A DNA stretch of 64,000 nucleotides. Origin: Nemertoderma westbladi. Its lineage: Eukaryota; Xenacoelomorpha; Nemertodermatida; Nemertodermatidae. The DNA lies in NCBI GenBank assembly GCA_032718475.1, contig JAUCBJ010002693.1, forward strand, positions 1 through 64,000. Reading direction: 5' to 3'. Both the position numbers and the translations under genes were made by a program. How positions within the stretch are numbered: the stretch's first letter is position 1; every line of letters begins with the position of its first letter. The notes under the pieces were generated by a model, which saw only the letters and a list, made by a program, of their open reading frames with translations, had not been told where the DNA came from and searched no databases. Below are positions 19,181 through 32,511 of the stretch, in pieces.

Positions 19181-19344
19181 GTGAGTGAAAGATGCTAAAC
19201 GTGGAAATATATTAAATATATAAATTGTTGGTCTATATTTTGAATTATTAATTTGCTTGAAACAAAACAACTTTATGAAGCTTTATTTCAAAAAATGTGC
19301 CGCCATAATAATATGTTTTGACCTAAATAAAACATATATCTGTG

Positions 19345-20472
19345 CAGTAACTGTGCATCAAATCTTACCGCTCTATCGAAATTAAATATGTACAAATCTA
19401 TGATTTTACCGATAATAACCTATGCATCACCATGTTGGTCTCCAAATAAACACGACCTATCACGTATAGAGAGTCTACAACGACGTGCCACTATCTGGAT
19501 ACTACGAGATAATGAATCGACCTACACAGATCGGCTCAAATCACTTAACATTCTCCCCCTTTCTCTCTACCTACAACTCCTAGATTTGATGACGCTGTCG
19601 AAGATTATCGCTGGAAAATGCGATATCAACTGGGAAGAACACCTCAAACTAAGCAGACCATCAAACCAAAATACTCGTTCAAATGATCGGATTTTATTTA
19701 ATGTTGCGCGGCCGAAGAAATGCAAGTCAGAAAAAAACTTTTGGTTCCGAGTACCTTACATTGCAAATGTATTACCTAATCGAATCAATTTCACAAACCA
19801 TTTAGGGCTTAAATCTCGTCTGATCGATTTATTTTGGAGGTACTTCATTAAACACTACTCAATTGATATTCCCTGTAGCTGGTCGGTGTGCTGCAGCTGC
19901 GTCTTGATGAACTGTAGAAATAATAACTCTCGTCTCGATGATTTATACCCATAGATAACGACTTATATTCTATAATGCTTTATTTAATTAATACAAATTT
20001 TATTTCACTTCACATCCACTCTGACCCTTTTAATACGTATTTACTGCATCTCATTTTAAATTTAATACGCATATATTTTATCTCATTTTTACGACATCAG
20101 AGACCGACCCTTTTATTAATACGTATATATACGTATATGTCATCGTATTTAAATACAAATATTTCTATCTAATTTCATATAACATCCAGTCTTCTGACCC
20201 TTTTAACTTCTTCGTTTAATCTCATAATTAGCACGGCCTTTTTGAGACCAATTACATACAGTAATAATTTTAATTCGGTGTATTTTAATGTACCTTAATT
20301 AATTATTAACTCATATTTTAAACTAAGTAATGTATGAAATGTATGTAATGTATCTTTTATGGGGGAAACCCCATCCCCATATAATACTATAGTTAAATCT
20401 GTCGACATATGCTGTCTTTGTTCGGTTCTAAGTTATGGTGTAAATTTATATTAATAATAATAATAATAATAT
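19345..20472 (+). mobile_element. LINE 3' fragment (RT C-terminus and 3' UTR)
   Basis: An open frame from about 19345 to 19954 encodes the C-terminal part of a non-LTR retrotransposon polyprotein: LSKLNMYKSMILPIITYASP, then RIESLQRRATIWILR. About 500 bp of AT-rich 3' UTR follow, ending in (TAA)n at 20449-20471, a typical LINE tail. The catalytic RT and endonuclease are absent (5' truncation). It is a different family from the LINEs at 3461 and 40123. It lies in the intron after exon b. Confidence 0.8.
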
Positions 20473-20595
20473 ATTATCTGTATAGGCTGTGGTAAAGTCT
20501 TATCGGTAGGTAGTGGGGCTTCATGGCCTAAGATGTGGTAGGCAGACTCCATATGTAACTTATTCTCAATGCAATCGCGTGCTGGTGAGTTTCAG

Positions 20596-20658
20596 CCCCC
20601 CCCCCCCCCCCCCCCCCCCCCCACTCCAACACCAACACCAACACCAACACCAACAACT
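20596..20658. repeat. Poly-C tract (27 C) followed by (ACCAAC)n
   Basis: An uninterrupted run of C at 20596-20622 is followed by a short ACACCA/ACCAAC repeat. Five other long C runs and one G run occur in the window (near 29299, 29623, 34470, 34951, 35686 and 62777). Confidence 0.9.
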
Positions 20659-20659
20659 G

Positions 20660-22258
20660 GCAATGGTATATTAACTGATGTACCAAAGGAACCTAAACTC
20701 GCACCAAGTTCCCAAATTCCTAAAATATATTCATAAATTCGTCTTGATGTAATAACAGTAATTTGAGAACCTAATTTCTAATTACGGGGTCCTAAATTCG
20801 TAGTTTGGTAGACATTCGCAATTCTAGACATTCTCTGCAAACCCTAATTGGTTAATTACTTCTCTACTAAAATTAATATCAATTAAAGGTATGCTCTTCC
20901 TGAAGAACTACTCAAATGTAGTTAGCCGCCCGACCATGATATTGACTAACGTTCTAGAAATCGGTTAACAAATAATTCCCATCAAACTGAGGAGAACATA
21001 CACAATCGCCATACCAAAATGACGAAACAATATTCGTCTTTCTAGGAAACTGAAAATGTATGTGGCTTTTCCACAAATTTCCTCATATATTCCATAAATG
21101 ATATACCAACCCAGACGAAACAAAAATGGACAAGTAGCGAGCGAGCGGAAACAAGAATATTTAGAAACCAATGATTAATAATTAATTTGAACGATTTTAC
21201 ATTTTTCCTCTATAAGTTTTTCTCTTATCTCGGTTATCCTCCTCCAGTTATCAGGTTGAGGCTTCCCGGGGGATTAGCGAGATGGGAGAGACTATTGTAT
21301 AATCGGTTCCTCTCTGGATTTCGAGTAAATCTTCCCCAACATTCTGAGGTATTACTGAAGGAAATAAGTATATTCCTGACGTCTCTTATTTTTGCTGGAT
21401 TGGGGGGAGGCTGCGGCAATCACTACTATCCCACAAAATGCCCCTCTCTCTCTCTTGGTAGCTGCTACATTAGCGCTAATGCGATGTGCATCTGATGGAC
21501 GGACTGGGAGCTGGCGAGAGTAGCCACTGGCCCAGAGATACTCAAGCCTTTTATTCCCTGCCGTTATCTCCCCAGCCCTAGTAGTGCCACCTGGTCGTTA
21601 GTTTTATCAGCAACCCGGGGAAAGAAAGTTCGGGATATTTCGGGTTGGCAGGATAGATAATCATCCTAACTGTAGTTTGGTATTTTAGATTTGGGGTTTT
21701 CTATCAATTTTCTAACTGGTGCGCTGAAGCACGGGATTTTGTCAAGGCTATTTGTATACCGTAGTACTTACGCAAAGTGTTATAAATGGGAAAGACTAAA
21801 AAAAGGGTTTAATAGTTATGGAGTGTTTACGTTGGGAGTTAGTGTGGCGCCCTCAATTCCAAGAAAAGGGAGCTTTCTGCTTCCTCTGGTGATTCATTTT
21901 TCATTTCCACCGATAAATTTTTTCCAAGTTCCAGAAACAGAAACAGTACTTGTATAATATACAAAAAGTATCGTTGAGTTCTCTCTATAAACATCTGACC
22001 ACGAAAAGTTTAGAAACAACTGGTGTTTATTATGTTATCCTGAGACAAGATTTATATAGTTTAAGGGTTTGATAATAAATTTGGCCTACTTAAAAATTAC
22101 CCATTTTAGTAGACATAATGAAATACTATGATAGACTATACTACTGTATGATCGATTTAGGGACTGTAACATATGTCCCTAAACATCTTTGAGTAATATT
22201 ATCACAAATACAAACTACAATATGTGTTGAATGCTTTTAAAAGTTTAATATAATTTAA
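20660..22258. other. Intron stretch, no gene seen
   Basis: Part of the intron between exons b and c. The open frames (up to 102 codons) show no protein family features. I see no further repeat structure here. Confidence 0.5.
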
Positions 22259-22283
22259 TTTAAAATATTAAGGGAAAGGAGCT
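22259..22283 (+). repeat. Remnant of dispersed GGGAAAGGAGC repeat
   Basis: The sequence ATATTAAGGGAAAGGAGC matches the core of the family seen better at 35560-35715, 38040-38130 and 62775-62930, and is cut off by the adjoining LINE. Confidence 0.45.
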
Positions 22284-22812
22284 AGGATCGGCATGCTGCA
22301 TTGCAGCTGCATTTTTAAGAATGCTGTGCCGGCTTGTCAACAAAATTGCACCGCCACAACTCCCTATCACCCATGACATTTGCTAGATCATCCGCATCTT
22401 CAAGGCCAGTGTCCTTTAAGATGCGTCTCAAGAAAGTCATGGGCTGTCCACCATGCTTATTCACTCCATGAGGCTGCCAAAGTACAAGATTATGCACTGG
22501 CTGGTCCTCACGGCGAAAGCAATGTCCTGCAAAGCGGAGGCGATTTTGTTCTAGTGTCAAGCTTGGGGGAACCAATGAGACACCTCCAATGTTATATAGT
22601 GTCTGGTTGGAGATGTGTGCATTGTACTTGACACAATGAACCCGGCGTAGCATTCTTGTGAATGTACCATCCAGAGATTTGGTGTCCTCAGCAGTTAGAG
22701 CCCAGCATGGACTCCCATAGAGGAGTACTGGAACTACTGCTGCTCTAAATAACCGGACCTTAAGTTTCCGATTAATTCTCGGTGACTTCCAAATCCTGGA
22801 AAGCCTATTCAA
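22284..22812 (-). mobile_element. LINE 3' fragment (C-terminal RT region), copy 2
   Basis: Nearly identical to 3461-3989. The minus-strand frame of 165 codons includes RLFRAAVVPVLLYGSPCWAL, RMLRRVHCVKYN and NRLRFAGHCFRRED, the connection and C-terminal part of a non-LTR reverse transcriptase. There are no catalytic motifs, and it is 5' truncated at about 22812, almost the same point as the other copy. Confidence 0.85.
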
Positions 22813-23350
22813 GGCTGCCCATGCCTTTCCCTTACGTATTCGAAGGTCCTCACCTGACTTCCGTTACAATAAAAAAACTTTATGCGACCAATTTGCTTTT
22901 TTACGCACTTTTTATCAATTGCTGTCAATTTGCGCCGTCAATGTTAATATTCTTGATGTAGTCAATGTATCTGTATGGCCAAGAAATTTACGCGAAATTC
23001 TGAGATTAAATACGATGAAAGTGACTCATGCAGCTGATATGCCAACGAAGCTGAGAACGAATTGTAAAACGATACTTGCAAACGCGATAATTTGATGAGA
23101 TTGATCGTGCTAAATGCGGCCTTTAACGGTCTTCAAAGTTCTCGAATGTCACCAAGTTGTACGAGTTCACAAAGCCACTATATCTTTACTTAATTTATTT
23201 CCGGTAGGCCTAAGTGAGTAAGATAAAATATAGCCTACTCCCACCGTTACTGGGTGACTACAGTAGTATGTATAAGGTAATCGGATACCTCAATTATTTT
23301 TTAATTTCGAATTTCTGAGAAATACTGTAGTTTGTAATATACTGCGATAT

Positions 23351-23431
23351 TGGGAGAATCGAAATTGCGACAACTATGGAGAATCGGGGAGACGGGATGG
23401 ATCTAATTTCCACTGTCCGAGATCGCTTGAA
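23351..23431 (+). mobile_element. Short LINE 3' scrap
   Basis: About 80 bp closely match 40883-40965, the last codons of the LINE in the intron after exon k (GAAATTGCGACAACTATGGA, then TTTCCACTGTCCGAG). It is an 80-bp remnant of that family. Confidence 0.7.
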
Positions 23432-25533
23432 TAACACCCACAAACACAGCTACTGTATATGCTTGCTTGGTCTCGTTTATAAATTGATTTTCTAATGTAG
23501 GACTAGTTGAACTATAATATGTTAATTTCTAGCGTTTCCTTGTGTTTTCGTTTAGGCGAATATTTGAGTCGGCTTTTTACTTTTTTAAATTTTTTTTTAG
23601 ACATACAGTGACATACAGTAGACATACTGTGGTCCCACATTATTTAATTTTAATTAGTTTTTTATTTTATTTTACTCCGTATTATTCCTCATGTCCGACC
23701 TTTTAACCACATTTTTCCGAGTTCCGTTTCTTTTTTTAAACGGCCTCGATTCAGACAACTCGCCACAAAGGTTTACAATTGATTAATTAAATATTAAATA
23801 ATCCATAATTAATTACTTTAAATTAATTAAACTAAATTAATTGATTACATATATTCTGGTGCAGTTTATTATTAACTTTCGTCTTTCTGGGTGAATTTAG
23901 TCGTAAAACATTTAAAAAATTTATTTTTTTATTTTTATATATTTTTATTTATTTTCTTATTTATTCTTATTATTTATTTATTTTATTTTATTATTTCTTT
24001 GTATAAAATTGATGGCCACAATGGGCCACCATAATTAACCCTCAATATTACACTAATTTATGATTAGGTTATAAACATATTATTTAATTTTGACATTTCC
24101 TACTGTACTACTGTATAGGTCCATCAATACCAGAATTTATAAATTGCATCTGGTTCACTCCACCCAACTAAAGTTTCCATTAATGATTCCACATTAAATA
24201 TGCAAATGGGCCGGTAACGACGCCCTAGGTGAGCGACAAACTTGATTCCAGATTGTGGATTAATTCGAATATTAAATTACTATTTTGACCGCCGGCCGTG
24301 ACCTTTCTTTCCGGTGGGGCGATAGTGTTCCAACGCCACCAGAAACCCCAAGAGGTTAAAACTGACCTTAAATCTACCCTGTAGAGCTCCCTAATAGTGT
24401 AGGACTACAGTAAACACAGGGGAACCGACGGAATCATACCTTCTAGCTGTTTGCAACTCAACGCCAAATGAATTAACACATGTCGCCTCTCCATAGCAAC
24501 AACATAAGAAAAGTAAATTATGTGGGTCTCTGAATGTCAGTGGTTGTTGAGGATTTCTCTAATAGGAAATGTTTTCCATCTTGCTGCATCATGCATTTAG
24601 GCATTGACTCCTTGAGTCTGACAACGGAAGCTTTCACGACGAGCTGTAGGCCTATAATCTGATTACTGCCTTTACCGTTGTAAATAGTTACATTCCATTG
24701 TAATGGATTGCTACAGTACGTTATAGGGGACCCTTTTAACGCTAATGGTATATGTTGCCGCTGTGCTGACTATTCAGTACATAACCGACTTCCCCCAAAC
24801 CAAAACCTTTCTTCAGCTGAAGTTAGACATTTTTTAACCCCCAAAGGAAATCACAGTCCTGTTGTTTTTCTCATCAGATTATCTGAGATTTCCGCGGTCC
24901 TCAGGTTGTTCCTGCGCTGAATCTTTTGTCTCATTTTTCATCCCGAATTTTGCCCGAATAATGGAAGGATTAAGCCCAATTCGTATGTGTACAACCCGCG
25001 CTTTAGCTATTGCTGGGATGAATTGGCAGTTTCAATCATATCTTTTGGCTGATTAAATTTTTTAACAACTCTTAATATTATTTATTGTTATTTAACTTTT
25101 ACTTTTGTAATAATACCAGTTCAAGATGTGACGTCATCTATCACATAGCCCGTAGTCTTTTTATTGGTCTATTATTTGTAGATATAATAATAATTTAATA
25201 TCAATAAAGATATTCCCAGACTGCTCAGAAAATTGTTTATTTATTTAATTTATTTTTCATCTTGTTTTATTGGCTAATACTAATACAATCAATATATTTA
25301 TAACAATCAATATCTGTGTGTTTTGGTATATACTGTATCATAGTACTGCGGCATACAGTAAGAGCTACAGTGACTGCGACAGAGCAACAGCACCTACAGT
25401 ACGCAACTAGGGCACACCAAACAAACGGTTTTTATAGACACACCCCGTGAGTTCATTAAATAAATGACATTTCTCTTTCACTTTCAGTTTAAAAAATTGC
25501 TCGAATATGAAATAAACTTATTATTACTTAATT
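23432..25533. other. Intron stretch, no gene seen
   Basis: AT-rich, with T-rich low complexity at 23920-24000. No supported gene or RNA. Confidence 0.5.
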
Positions 25534-25541
25534 AGTTATAA

Positions 25542-25819
25542 GGCCCATGTGAAGAATACCAGACTTTCTGCCGTTATATTTCACTTTGCAGTTACCCCCA
25601 TGTGAAGAATACCAGGTTTTCACCAAAACCACAGGTTACAGAAGGGCTGAATCTAACCAAAACAATAAGCGAATTAGTATATGTACAGATTATAAGACAG
25701 AAATAAGCGCTATAAAACACTTAATAAAGATAAATTAAAAAAAATAAAAAATCTTCATATATAAAATTCCAATAAAAAGTCGACCGAAAAGTGAAATCCT
25801 GGTATTCTTCACATGGGCG
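25542..25819 (+). mobile_element. hAT-like MITE, copy 1 (278 bp)
   Basis: Terminal inverted repeats GGCCCATGTGAAGAATACCA and its complement ending CATGGGCG. It is flanked by a perfect 8-bp duplication AGTTATAA (25534-25541 and 25820-25827). It has no coding capacity. A partial copy of the terminal sequence (CCCATGTGAAGAATACCAGG) recurs about 45 bp inside the left end. An 8-bp target duplication is characteristic of hAT transposons; no transposase gene is in the window. Confidence 0.85.
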
Positions 25820-25827
25820 AGTTATAA

Positions 25828-27164
25828 AATCCGCCTCTGCAACTTGCTCCTTTCCCTTAATGTTTTAAACGAAAATAAATAAATTTTTTTAAACCCATTA
25901 ATGACATTTTTGTGTTTGCGGTTATTTTGCGTCATTAACGCCGTAATTTATCTCTAATCAACCACCCAACATTGATCTCCACTGAAAATAACTCATAAAC
26001 GTCATGACTAGGAGACAATTAATTAATACTCGCTTTTATTGAACAAACGATGGGGCCGTTTTCATCATGCAAATTAAGTGGCGACGCCACGGCTAAAAGG
26101 CAAAGCCGATTATGAGAAAAGATGCGCATTTACATATTGCAAGATTGCGTGGTAAATGAGTTTGCCTCACATCCATGTCTATGTTTACAATGGACACTAC
26201 AACTGCTCCTCTGCTTACAGTAGTAGTACTACCGTGTACTGATGCAGTTGTCTCCGTACCATTCCCCATTGCGCATACCAAATTAGGCTCCCCACTCAAT
26301 CAGCCTAACGCCGGTGTAATGAATTAATGTGCGCAGATCCCTCTTAATTCAGCAACATGGCACCTCATAATCTCCAGCTCACGTTTACAGCCGCAAGAAA
26401 GTTCTTCTTTCGCGCATCTTATAAGTCTCAAAGGTCTCATTATGGTCTTATATAAATTCTCGTATTATAACAATAGTATAACATTATGAATCTAGAAGGG
26501 CTTCTTGAATTCATATTTTTAATCATGATTTAGTAGCCCACTCCTAACACAGGCGGTATAAATAAGCTAGATTAACGCCAAACTCCATCATCTACTATCT
26601 ATTAATTATGTGTCGTTTGTTGCTGAGAGATTAAACTGGTTTTCTGCGACGCACCTGCTCCACGAACTAACTGCCTTGTAGTTGTTGTAGTAGTAGGGCT
26701 CCATTAACTTATTGTATTTGGGGGCACCACAATAGTGCGCTATGGGCTTACTAACAGGTACCATTCTTAAAATCCAGACACCTAATTAACTATTCCTTTT
26801 GCACCGTTGCATTTTTTTTACATCGCATGTACACAGCTGCAAGTTACAGCCGCTGATTACAAAGTTGCTACTTTTATATTATTTCTTGTTAAGTTGGATG
26901 CGCTGAACTCGGATTATTTGGGCTTCTCCTAACGAACATCACAGTTGCCTCGGATATGGTAGGAAGGAGGCAGTGTCTAAGTCTTACCATTCCAAATATA
27001 AATTTCAATTTTTCAATGGAATGCAGTGTGCCTGCTTATAATGCACACTTCCATCCAATTTTTGAAATTCCGTAACACCTCTTGAAAATTAATTTATTTT
27101 ATTATCACACTACCTTCTGTAGCATTAGTTACAACAACACGTAAAATACATGTTAAATACGTAC
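25828..27164. other. Intron stretch, no gene seen
   Basis: No gene. A minus-strand scrap of the GGGAAAGGAGC dispersed repeat lies near 25838-25875 (TTGCTCCTTTCCCTTAATG). Confidence 0.5.
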
Positions 27165-27172
27165 TGTAGTTG

Positions 27173-27454
27173 GGCCCATGTGAAGAATACCAGACTTTCT
27201 GCCGTTATATTTCACTTTGCAGTTACCCCCATGTGAAGAAAGAATACCATTGTTTCACCAAAAACACAGGTTATAGAAGGGCTGAATCTAACCAAAACAA
27301 TAAACGAATTAGTATATGTACAGATTATAAGACAGAAATAAGCGCTATAAAAAACTTAATAAAGATAAATTAAAAAAAAATAAAAATCTTCATATATAAA
27401 TTTCCAATTAAAAGTCGACCGAAAAGTGAAATCCTTGTATTCTTCACATGGGCG
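27173..27454 (+). mobile_element. hAT-like MITE, copy 2 (282 bp)
   Basis: Same family and orientation as 25542-25819. The flanking 8-mers are TGTAGTTG (27165-27172) and CGTAGTTG (27455-27462), a target duplication with one change. Confidence 0.85.
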
Positions 27455-27462
27455 CGTAGTTG

Positions 27463-30400
27463 ATTAAATACAGTAGGAAAATGTCGATATTAATTTCGTA
27501 AATTTTATTTTGCACATATAAACTCTCCCTTCCAAAGGATGGGTGGTAAAGATGTCACCTGGTATTCTTAATTACAACTTGATTATGATTTTTTATCTGT
27601 AACTACAAGCAGGATTTAACTAACTCCCATTAGACGGCCTGTGATGTTGATTACTTCCCTACTGCAATAAAATATACAACAACAAACTATTCCATGGAAC
27701 AACCTCGCAGTTATCAGGACTGGACCTGTCAGCTTACTGTGTCAATAGTGACGTTTATACCCTGTGATCTGATTGCATTGTCCCTCGGGTAACACAAAAC
27801 CTCTGATCAAACGCCTTAATCACCACTTCCAAGGGCACAATTACAGCATCTTGGGGTGACCCATTCGGCAGCATGGTCCCGTCGGAACTACAGAGAGACC
27901 ACCCACTATATGCCATGAGTCCCCAACCCAACAATTCTTCCGTGCCATTCTACCAATTGGGTAATCCATTTCTCAAACTGTAAAATTTGATGAGTTCTTC
28001 TAAAATCAAAGTTTACTGGGAACTTGTTGCAACCATAACCAATTAATTATATTCAAAGGAAGTATGTATATAATATATACACGATCCCTCGCTAAGTTTA
28101 TGGAATCCTAAAGGGATTGACGTTAACTTCTTACGACTTTTATGATTATTTTTCCCCACCGGGGCTTCACTGCCGAAGCTCCCGGTGGCTTAATGAATCT
28201 GTCCCTAATCAAGCTATGCTCCGTGATCAAGTGTTGTACCTGCAGGCGACTTAAGATAATTGCATTTAGGATTTGTTTGTGCACCGTCGATTCGACTGAG
28301 TTATGGAGGCATGTATGTATGTCTGTATGTATGTACTGTAATGTCAGTCATGTACGTTAGCATTTTGTATATAGAAAGCAACAATCACATATCACGCACA
28401 TGTTGTTGTACGATGTATATTGTTGTAATCCAAGTAGTTTAACATTATCTGGTCCGGAGGAATTTAAGAAATTTAAGGGTCATTTTAGAAATTTTTTAGA
28501 TCTTGGCTCAAAAATTACAATTTTGATGGTATAAGGGATTTCGAGGTCGCTGATCACGATGACACTAGTTATAAATATTTCCGGTAATGCAAACCCAATT
28601 TTGGTGCCATTCTGGTGCCCCAGAACGAAAAGTACTAGTAGCACAATATTATAAGCTGTTACATTTTGCCTTTGGTTTGGTAATTCTGAAGATATACTGG
28701 TTTTCAAGGTCGCTAATCACGATACAACTCTTTACAAATCATGAGGTAACGCAACTATCACTTTCTTTTGGTGCTTGTCTGGTGGGGCGAAAAATGCAAG
28801 TAGCATAAAATGTCAAACGGCAAAAATCGAATTTGTTTGGATAATACGATATTTTTGAGTGTCATATTCGTGATCAGCATTATAAAAAACCTATATGTTG
28901 ATAAAATTGAGTCGATTTTGTGGTGATTTTTAGTTATCATATTTGTACTACTTGTTTTTTTCGTGCCGCCGGGGGCATATTCAAAATTACCACAAATGTT
29001 CTCGAATATTATATTTGAGTTCTATAATCGTGATCAGCATCCAAAAAACCTCTATGTACCGCAAATAAATTAATTTTAGTGAGCCATAAAATTTTTTAGA
29101 AAATTTTAGCACGAAAAGTGCTGGAGATGGGTGCCAGAAAGGGACCATAGCACGAAAACTAACATAGCCATGTAAATGGCATTTTCGCTGCTGTGGATAG
29201 CCCATTAAATTTTAGGTAAAGTCACATAATTTCGGTTTTCCGAACAAACCTGACTGAAGGATACAGATGATTTACAAAAAAATTTCTAATATGACCCCTC
29301 CCCCCCCCCCCCCCCGGGCCAATTAGTGTTAAGGTCTATCATTACATACCATACATTACAATGCATATTTATTTCAAATATGATAAATATTTTGACGAAC
29401 TTTATACAGCTTGCTACCTACCTACATACCTTTTTAATTATTTTCTGTTTTGTGTTATCTCATCTATATATCCAGTATGTAGGCCTACGAATCTACTCAA
29501 TCTCAAAAGTAAATAGCTAATAAACACTACATGTTTGGGGGTAATCAGCCGTTATTATCATTAATTTTCCACGCGGGAGGATTTCAAATTTATTTCGTCG
29601 AAAATCATCGACAACCACCCCACCCCCCCCCCCCCCCCCCCCCACACTATATTAGATCATTAGAACTGACACATTATATTCCCACTACAGACGCCAATTG
29701 TTTGGCATTAGTCGCGGTCGCTAAAACCACTACTGGCTCATTCAATGCCACTGATTTGTTTGAAAAAATTGCTGTTTAAAATATAAATTAACAAATCCAC
29801 GAATCCGCAAATCTGCGAAATCATCGAATCATATTTTCGAATAGAGCATGACACTGAAACCCTATAGATGCTTTTTACTACTGCACTACTGTCCGGCTCT
29901 ACTCCATTTGATGTACGTGGGAATGCCATGGCAGTGGCTCATTACTAATTATAATATATTAAAAGTCAGATTTTATTAAAGCTGTTGAATTCACGCTTTT
30001 AACTTTCAATTTCTTTAATGTCTCGTTAGATTTGTCAATATTAAGTGATAATTATAATATTTAATTAATTGTTAAGCAAGTTAAATAAAGAAACCTTACC
30101 GGTGGGTATGCAAGGACCAAAGAATGTAAAATCTAACAAGCAACTGGACCTAGACGGTTGCATGCAATCAGAGATCAGCTGATCGGTAGGATTCGCCTCA
30201 CGAAGGAAGGCATTATCAGGAGGCCAAGCCAAGAGATGACATTTAGAGTGTGGAGTTAGGGAGAAGGAACGGGGAATGAAACAAAGAGATACCCGCAGAA
30301 TACTTCTATATCTAAAGTCTTCAAACATTGGGTAACAGACCAACAGAAAGACCAAACCGTCAGTCATTCACAGTCAATGATTGAAACAATAGAACAATAG

Positions 30401-31050
30401 TTAGTACGAGTAGGCGCACCGGTATGCTAATAAGCTAGCTTACTTGTTCACCCTCTCCACAACTAGAACTTCAACTTCCAACTGCAAAGATACACCCTCT
30501 GCTGATACTGCAGCACTAAACTACAACTATGTACCAGTAGGTGATAAAGAGTATGGTACTGAATTATGAGTTGACTGTTGTCACGACATTTGATTCTTGT
30601 CCCCGAGATTCAGATGTTTCACTGTTTTCCTGCTTCTTACCGCAAAATTTTGAGGAATTACGTTTTGTACACCGATCTACTGTTATTCACCTTGTACGTG
30701 ATCATTTTTTACTGTGGTCATCTGCCAATTGGCCCCCATAAATCAATTGAACTAGTGACAGTTTATCAAGTAACCACATACATAAATTTATGTAGGCCTA
30801 TCTTATCTCGAAATTTCAAGAAAACACGCGCCCAATTAGGCAAGTACTACAAAGGATTCTACTGTAGTTATCTACAAGAGATTGCGGATGAATTCTTTCA
30901 ATCTTTGGATTCCAAGCTTTTAGCTTGAATCTCTATAATACAGTAATAATCTGGTGCAAATATACTGCAATTGTTGAAACGTTGCGTTGAAACGAATCGA
31001 ACGCACTGTGAACGTACTGTGTAGGTATTCATTCGGTGTTCATTAAACTA
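27463..31050. other. Intron stretch with unidentified repeat-like segment
   Basis: No gene supported. Between 28540 and 29050 the phrase GATCACGAT and its complement ATCGTGATCAGCAT recur (near 28553, 28715, 28870 and 29030), with AAAAAACCT next to the latter two. This suggests an old, rearranged repeat of unknown type. Poly-C runs lie at 29299-29315 and 29623-29643. Confidence 0.45.
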
Positions 31051-31054
31051 ATCA

Positions 31055-31290
31055 CGTTGGGAAGCGGTTTATTCCGTTGAATTCATATCGCTCTGGAGGT
31101 CGTGGGTTCGATACCCGCATGGGAAACAGGGCAGTTTTAGTTCAGTTCATGCTTTGAAGGGACTAGCCTGAGCTCATATCTGGCTTGCATCCTTAAATGG
31201 TAGCTAATTGAGTCTCAGTTTCATCCGAGGACCGCACTGGAAATAATTCGTCAGACTTTGTGCGTAATTTCTGACCTGACAGCTGAATAA
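31055..31290 (+). mobile_element. tRNA-derived SINE-like element, copy 2
   Basis: Shares TTGAATTCA, GGGTTCGAT, CCCGCATG and AGGGCAGTTTT with the copy at 808-935; the B-box match is GGTTCGATACC. The A box is decayed. Boundaries are approximate. It lies just upstream of exon c. Confidence 0.55.
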
Positions 31291-31400
31291 AACTTTATTA
31301 CGTGTTTGTAAGTTATAATTATATTTCATAGAGTATATCTAATCGATTTTCATTTCATTGTTTTATTTCCTACACATACACCCTATGTATATTTTACTAG

Positions 31401-31628
31401 ATATCTCAGTATCTGATATATCAACTACACCAGCGGACTACATACAGACCGGCCGTTCCAGTGTTGTCTTCTATCTCGGTAACTCGGTCCAGACATGGCG
31501 TCTTCAACTCGTCGACGATTCCGAATACGAGGTCTCTCAACAGGTCAAGGTCTCTCTCTTCAACCCTACCGACGCTCTCTTACACTCCCCCCTGGAGACT
31601 GTTGTAACCATAGTCGACCCGGAGGATG
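31401..31628 (+). CDS. FRAS1/FREM2-like exon c: Calx-beta 1, second half
   Basis: 228 bp, phase 1 both ends, donor GATG|GTGAGT. It encodes DYIQTGRSSVVFYLGNSVQT, WRLQLVDDSEYEVSQQVKVS and VVTIVDPEDG, the C-terminal strands and acidic turn of a Calx-beta domain. Acceptor choice: AG at 31400 keeps the family's length between GYLGE and the next strand. AG at 31409 is also in phase and would drop three residues. Confidence 0.9.
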
Positions 31629-31663
31629 GTGAGTTGGAGATATTAGGAAGGACGTAAAGTCGA

Positions 31664-31757
31664 CCCCCCCAGTGACGCCACAGGACCCCCAGTGACGCCA
31701 CAGTGACCCCCCAGTGACGCCACAAGACCCCCAGTGAAGCCACAGTGGCCCCCAGTT
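31664..31757. repeat. Short minisatellite, CCCCCAGTGACGCCACAG units
   Basis: Four to five imperfect copies of a unit of about 20 bp begin 35 bp after the exon c donor. Confidence 0.8.
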
Positions 31758-32275
31758 TAACATGAAATCAATCACAATAGAATAGATTCCTTTAAGATAA
31801 TAAGTAACAAGCATTATTATTTCTTTGTTTTTTTTAATTGTATTTCCTGGTAGTCAAATAAGCTTAAATATTTTTTTTTTAACTTTTCTTTAATCATTTT
31901 TTTCTTGTTTGTAAAATATGCTTAATTTTTTTTAACAATAAAGTAAGTTAATCAAAGTATCTGGTGAAGTAATTTCTTTGAATGTTGTTAAAAAATGTGA
32001 TTAACGAATTTAAATGTTCGCTAAATTAAATTCATCAGTTAATTTGAAATAAAGCCACATACACCAATAATACACTTGTTTACCATACATTATTGTACAA
32101 GTTAGTACATAAATTTTCATAATATTCTACATTTACTTTTTTTCTACAGTATTATTATTTTAGCCAATAAAAGACAAGAATCTAAGTTGAGCCTGATCAT
32201 ACTTTTTCTCACTTATTGCCTTTTCCTTTCACACAAAATACCATAATAATAATTATTATAACATTTATATTTCAG

Positions 32276-32401
32276 AACCGACTCTCTACTTTATAAATTC
32301 AACTTATTGGTTTACTGAAGATGTCGGCGTTGCTAGTATGACGGTGTCAAGGCGAGGTGATCCCAGAAAGGCGATGAGCGTGCAATGCTATACTTACGTA
32401 G
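32276..32401 (+). CDS. FRAS1/FREM2-like exon d: Calx-beta 2, first half
   Basis: 126 bp, acceptor TTTATATTTCAG, donor GTAG|GTTAGT, phase 1 both ends. It encodes EPTLYFINSTYWFTEDVGVA and SMTVSRRGDPRKAMSVQCYT. This is the usual Calx-beta start (x-F-x-x-x-x-Y-x-V-x-E-D-x-G), here with an N-glycosylation-type NST. Confidence 0.93.
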
Positions 32402-32511
32402 GTTAGTGCTATACCGCTATATTCATTATATTTATCAATTCGAATTGATATAATTTAAAAAAAGTGCACGGCACAAATTAAACATGAGTATATAGATAGT
32501 CAGTGACAGTC

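Noticed and set aside
31537-31814. Minus-strand frames with repeated GVLWRHWG
   Set aside because: They come from the short minisatellite after exon c and overlap exon c antisense.
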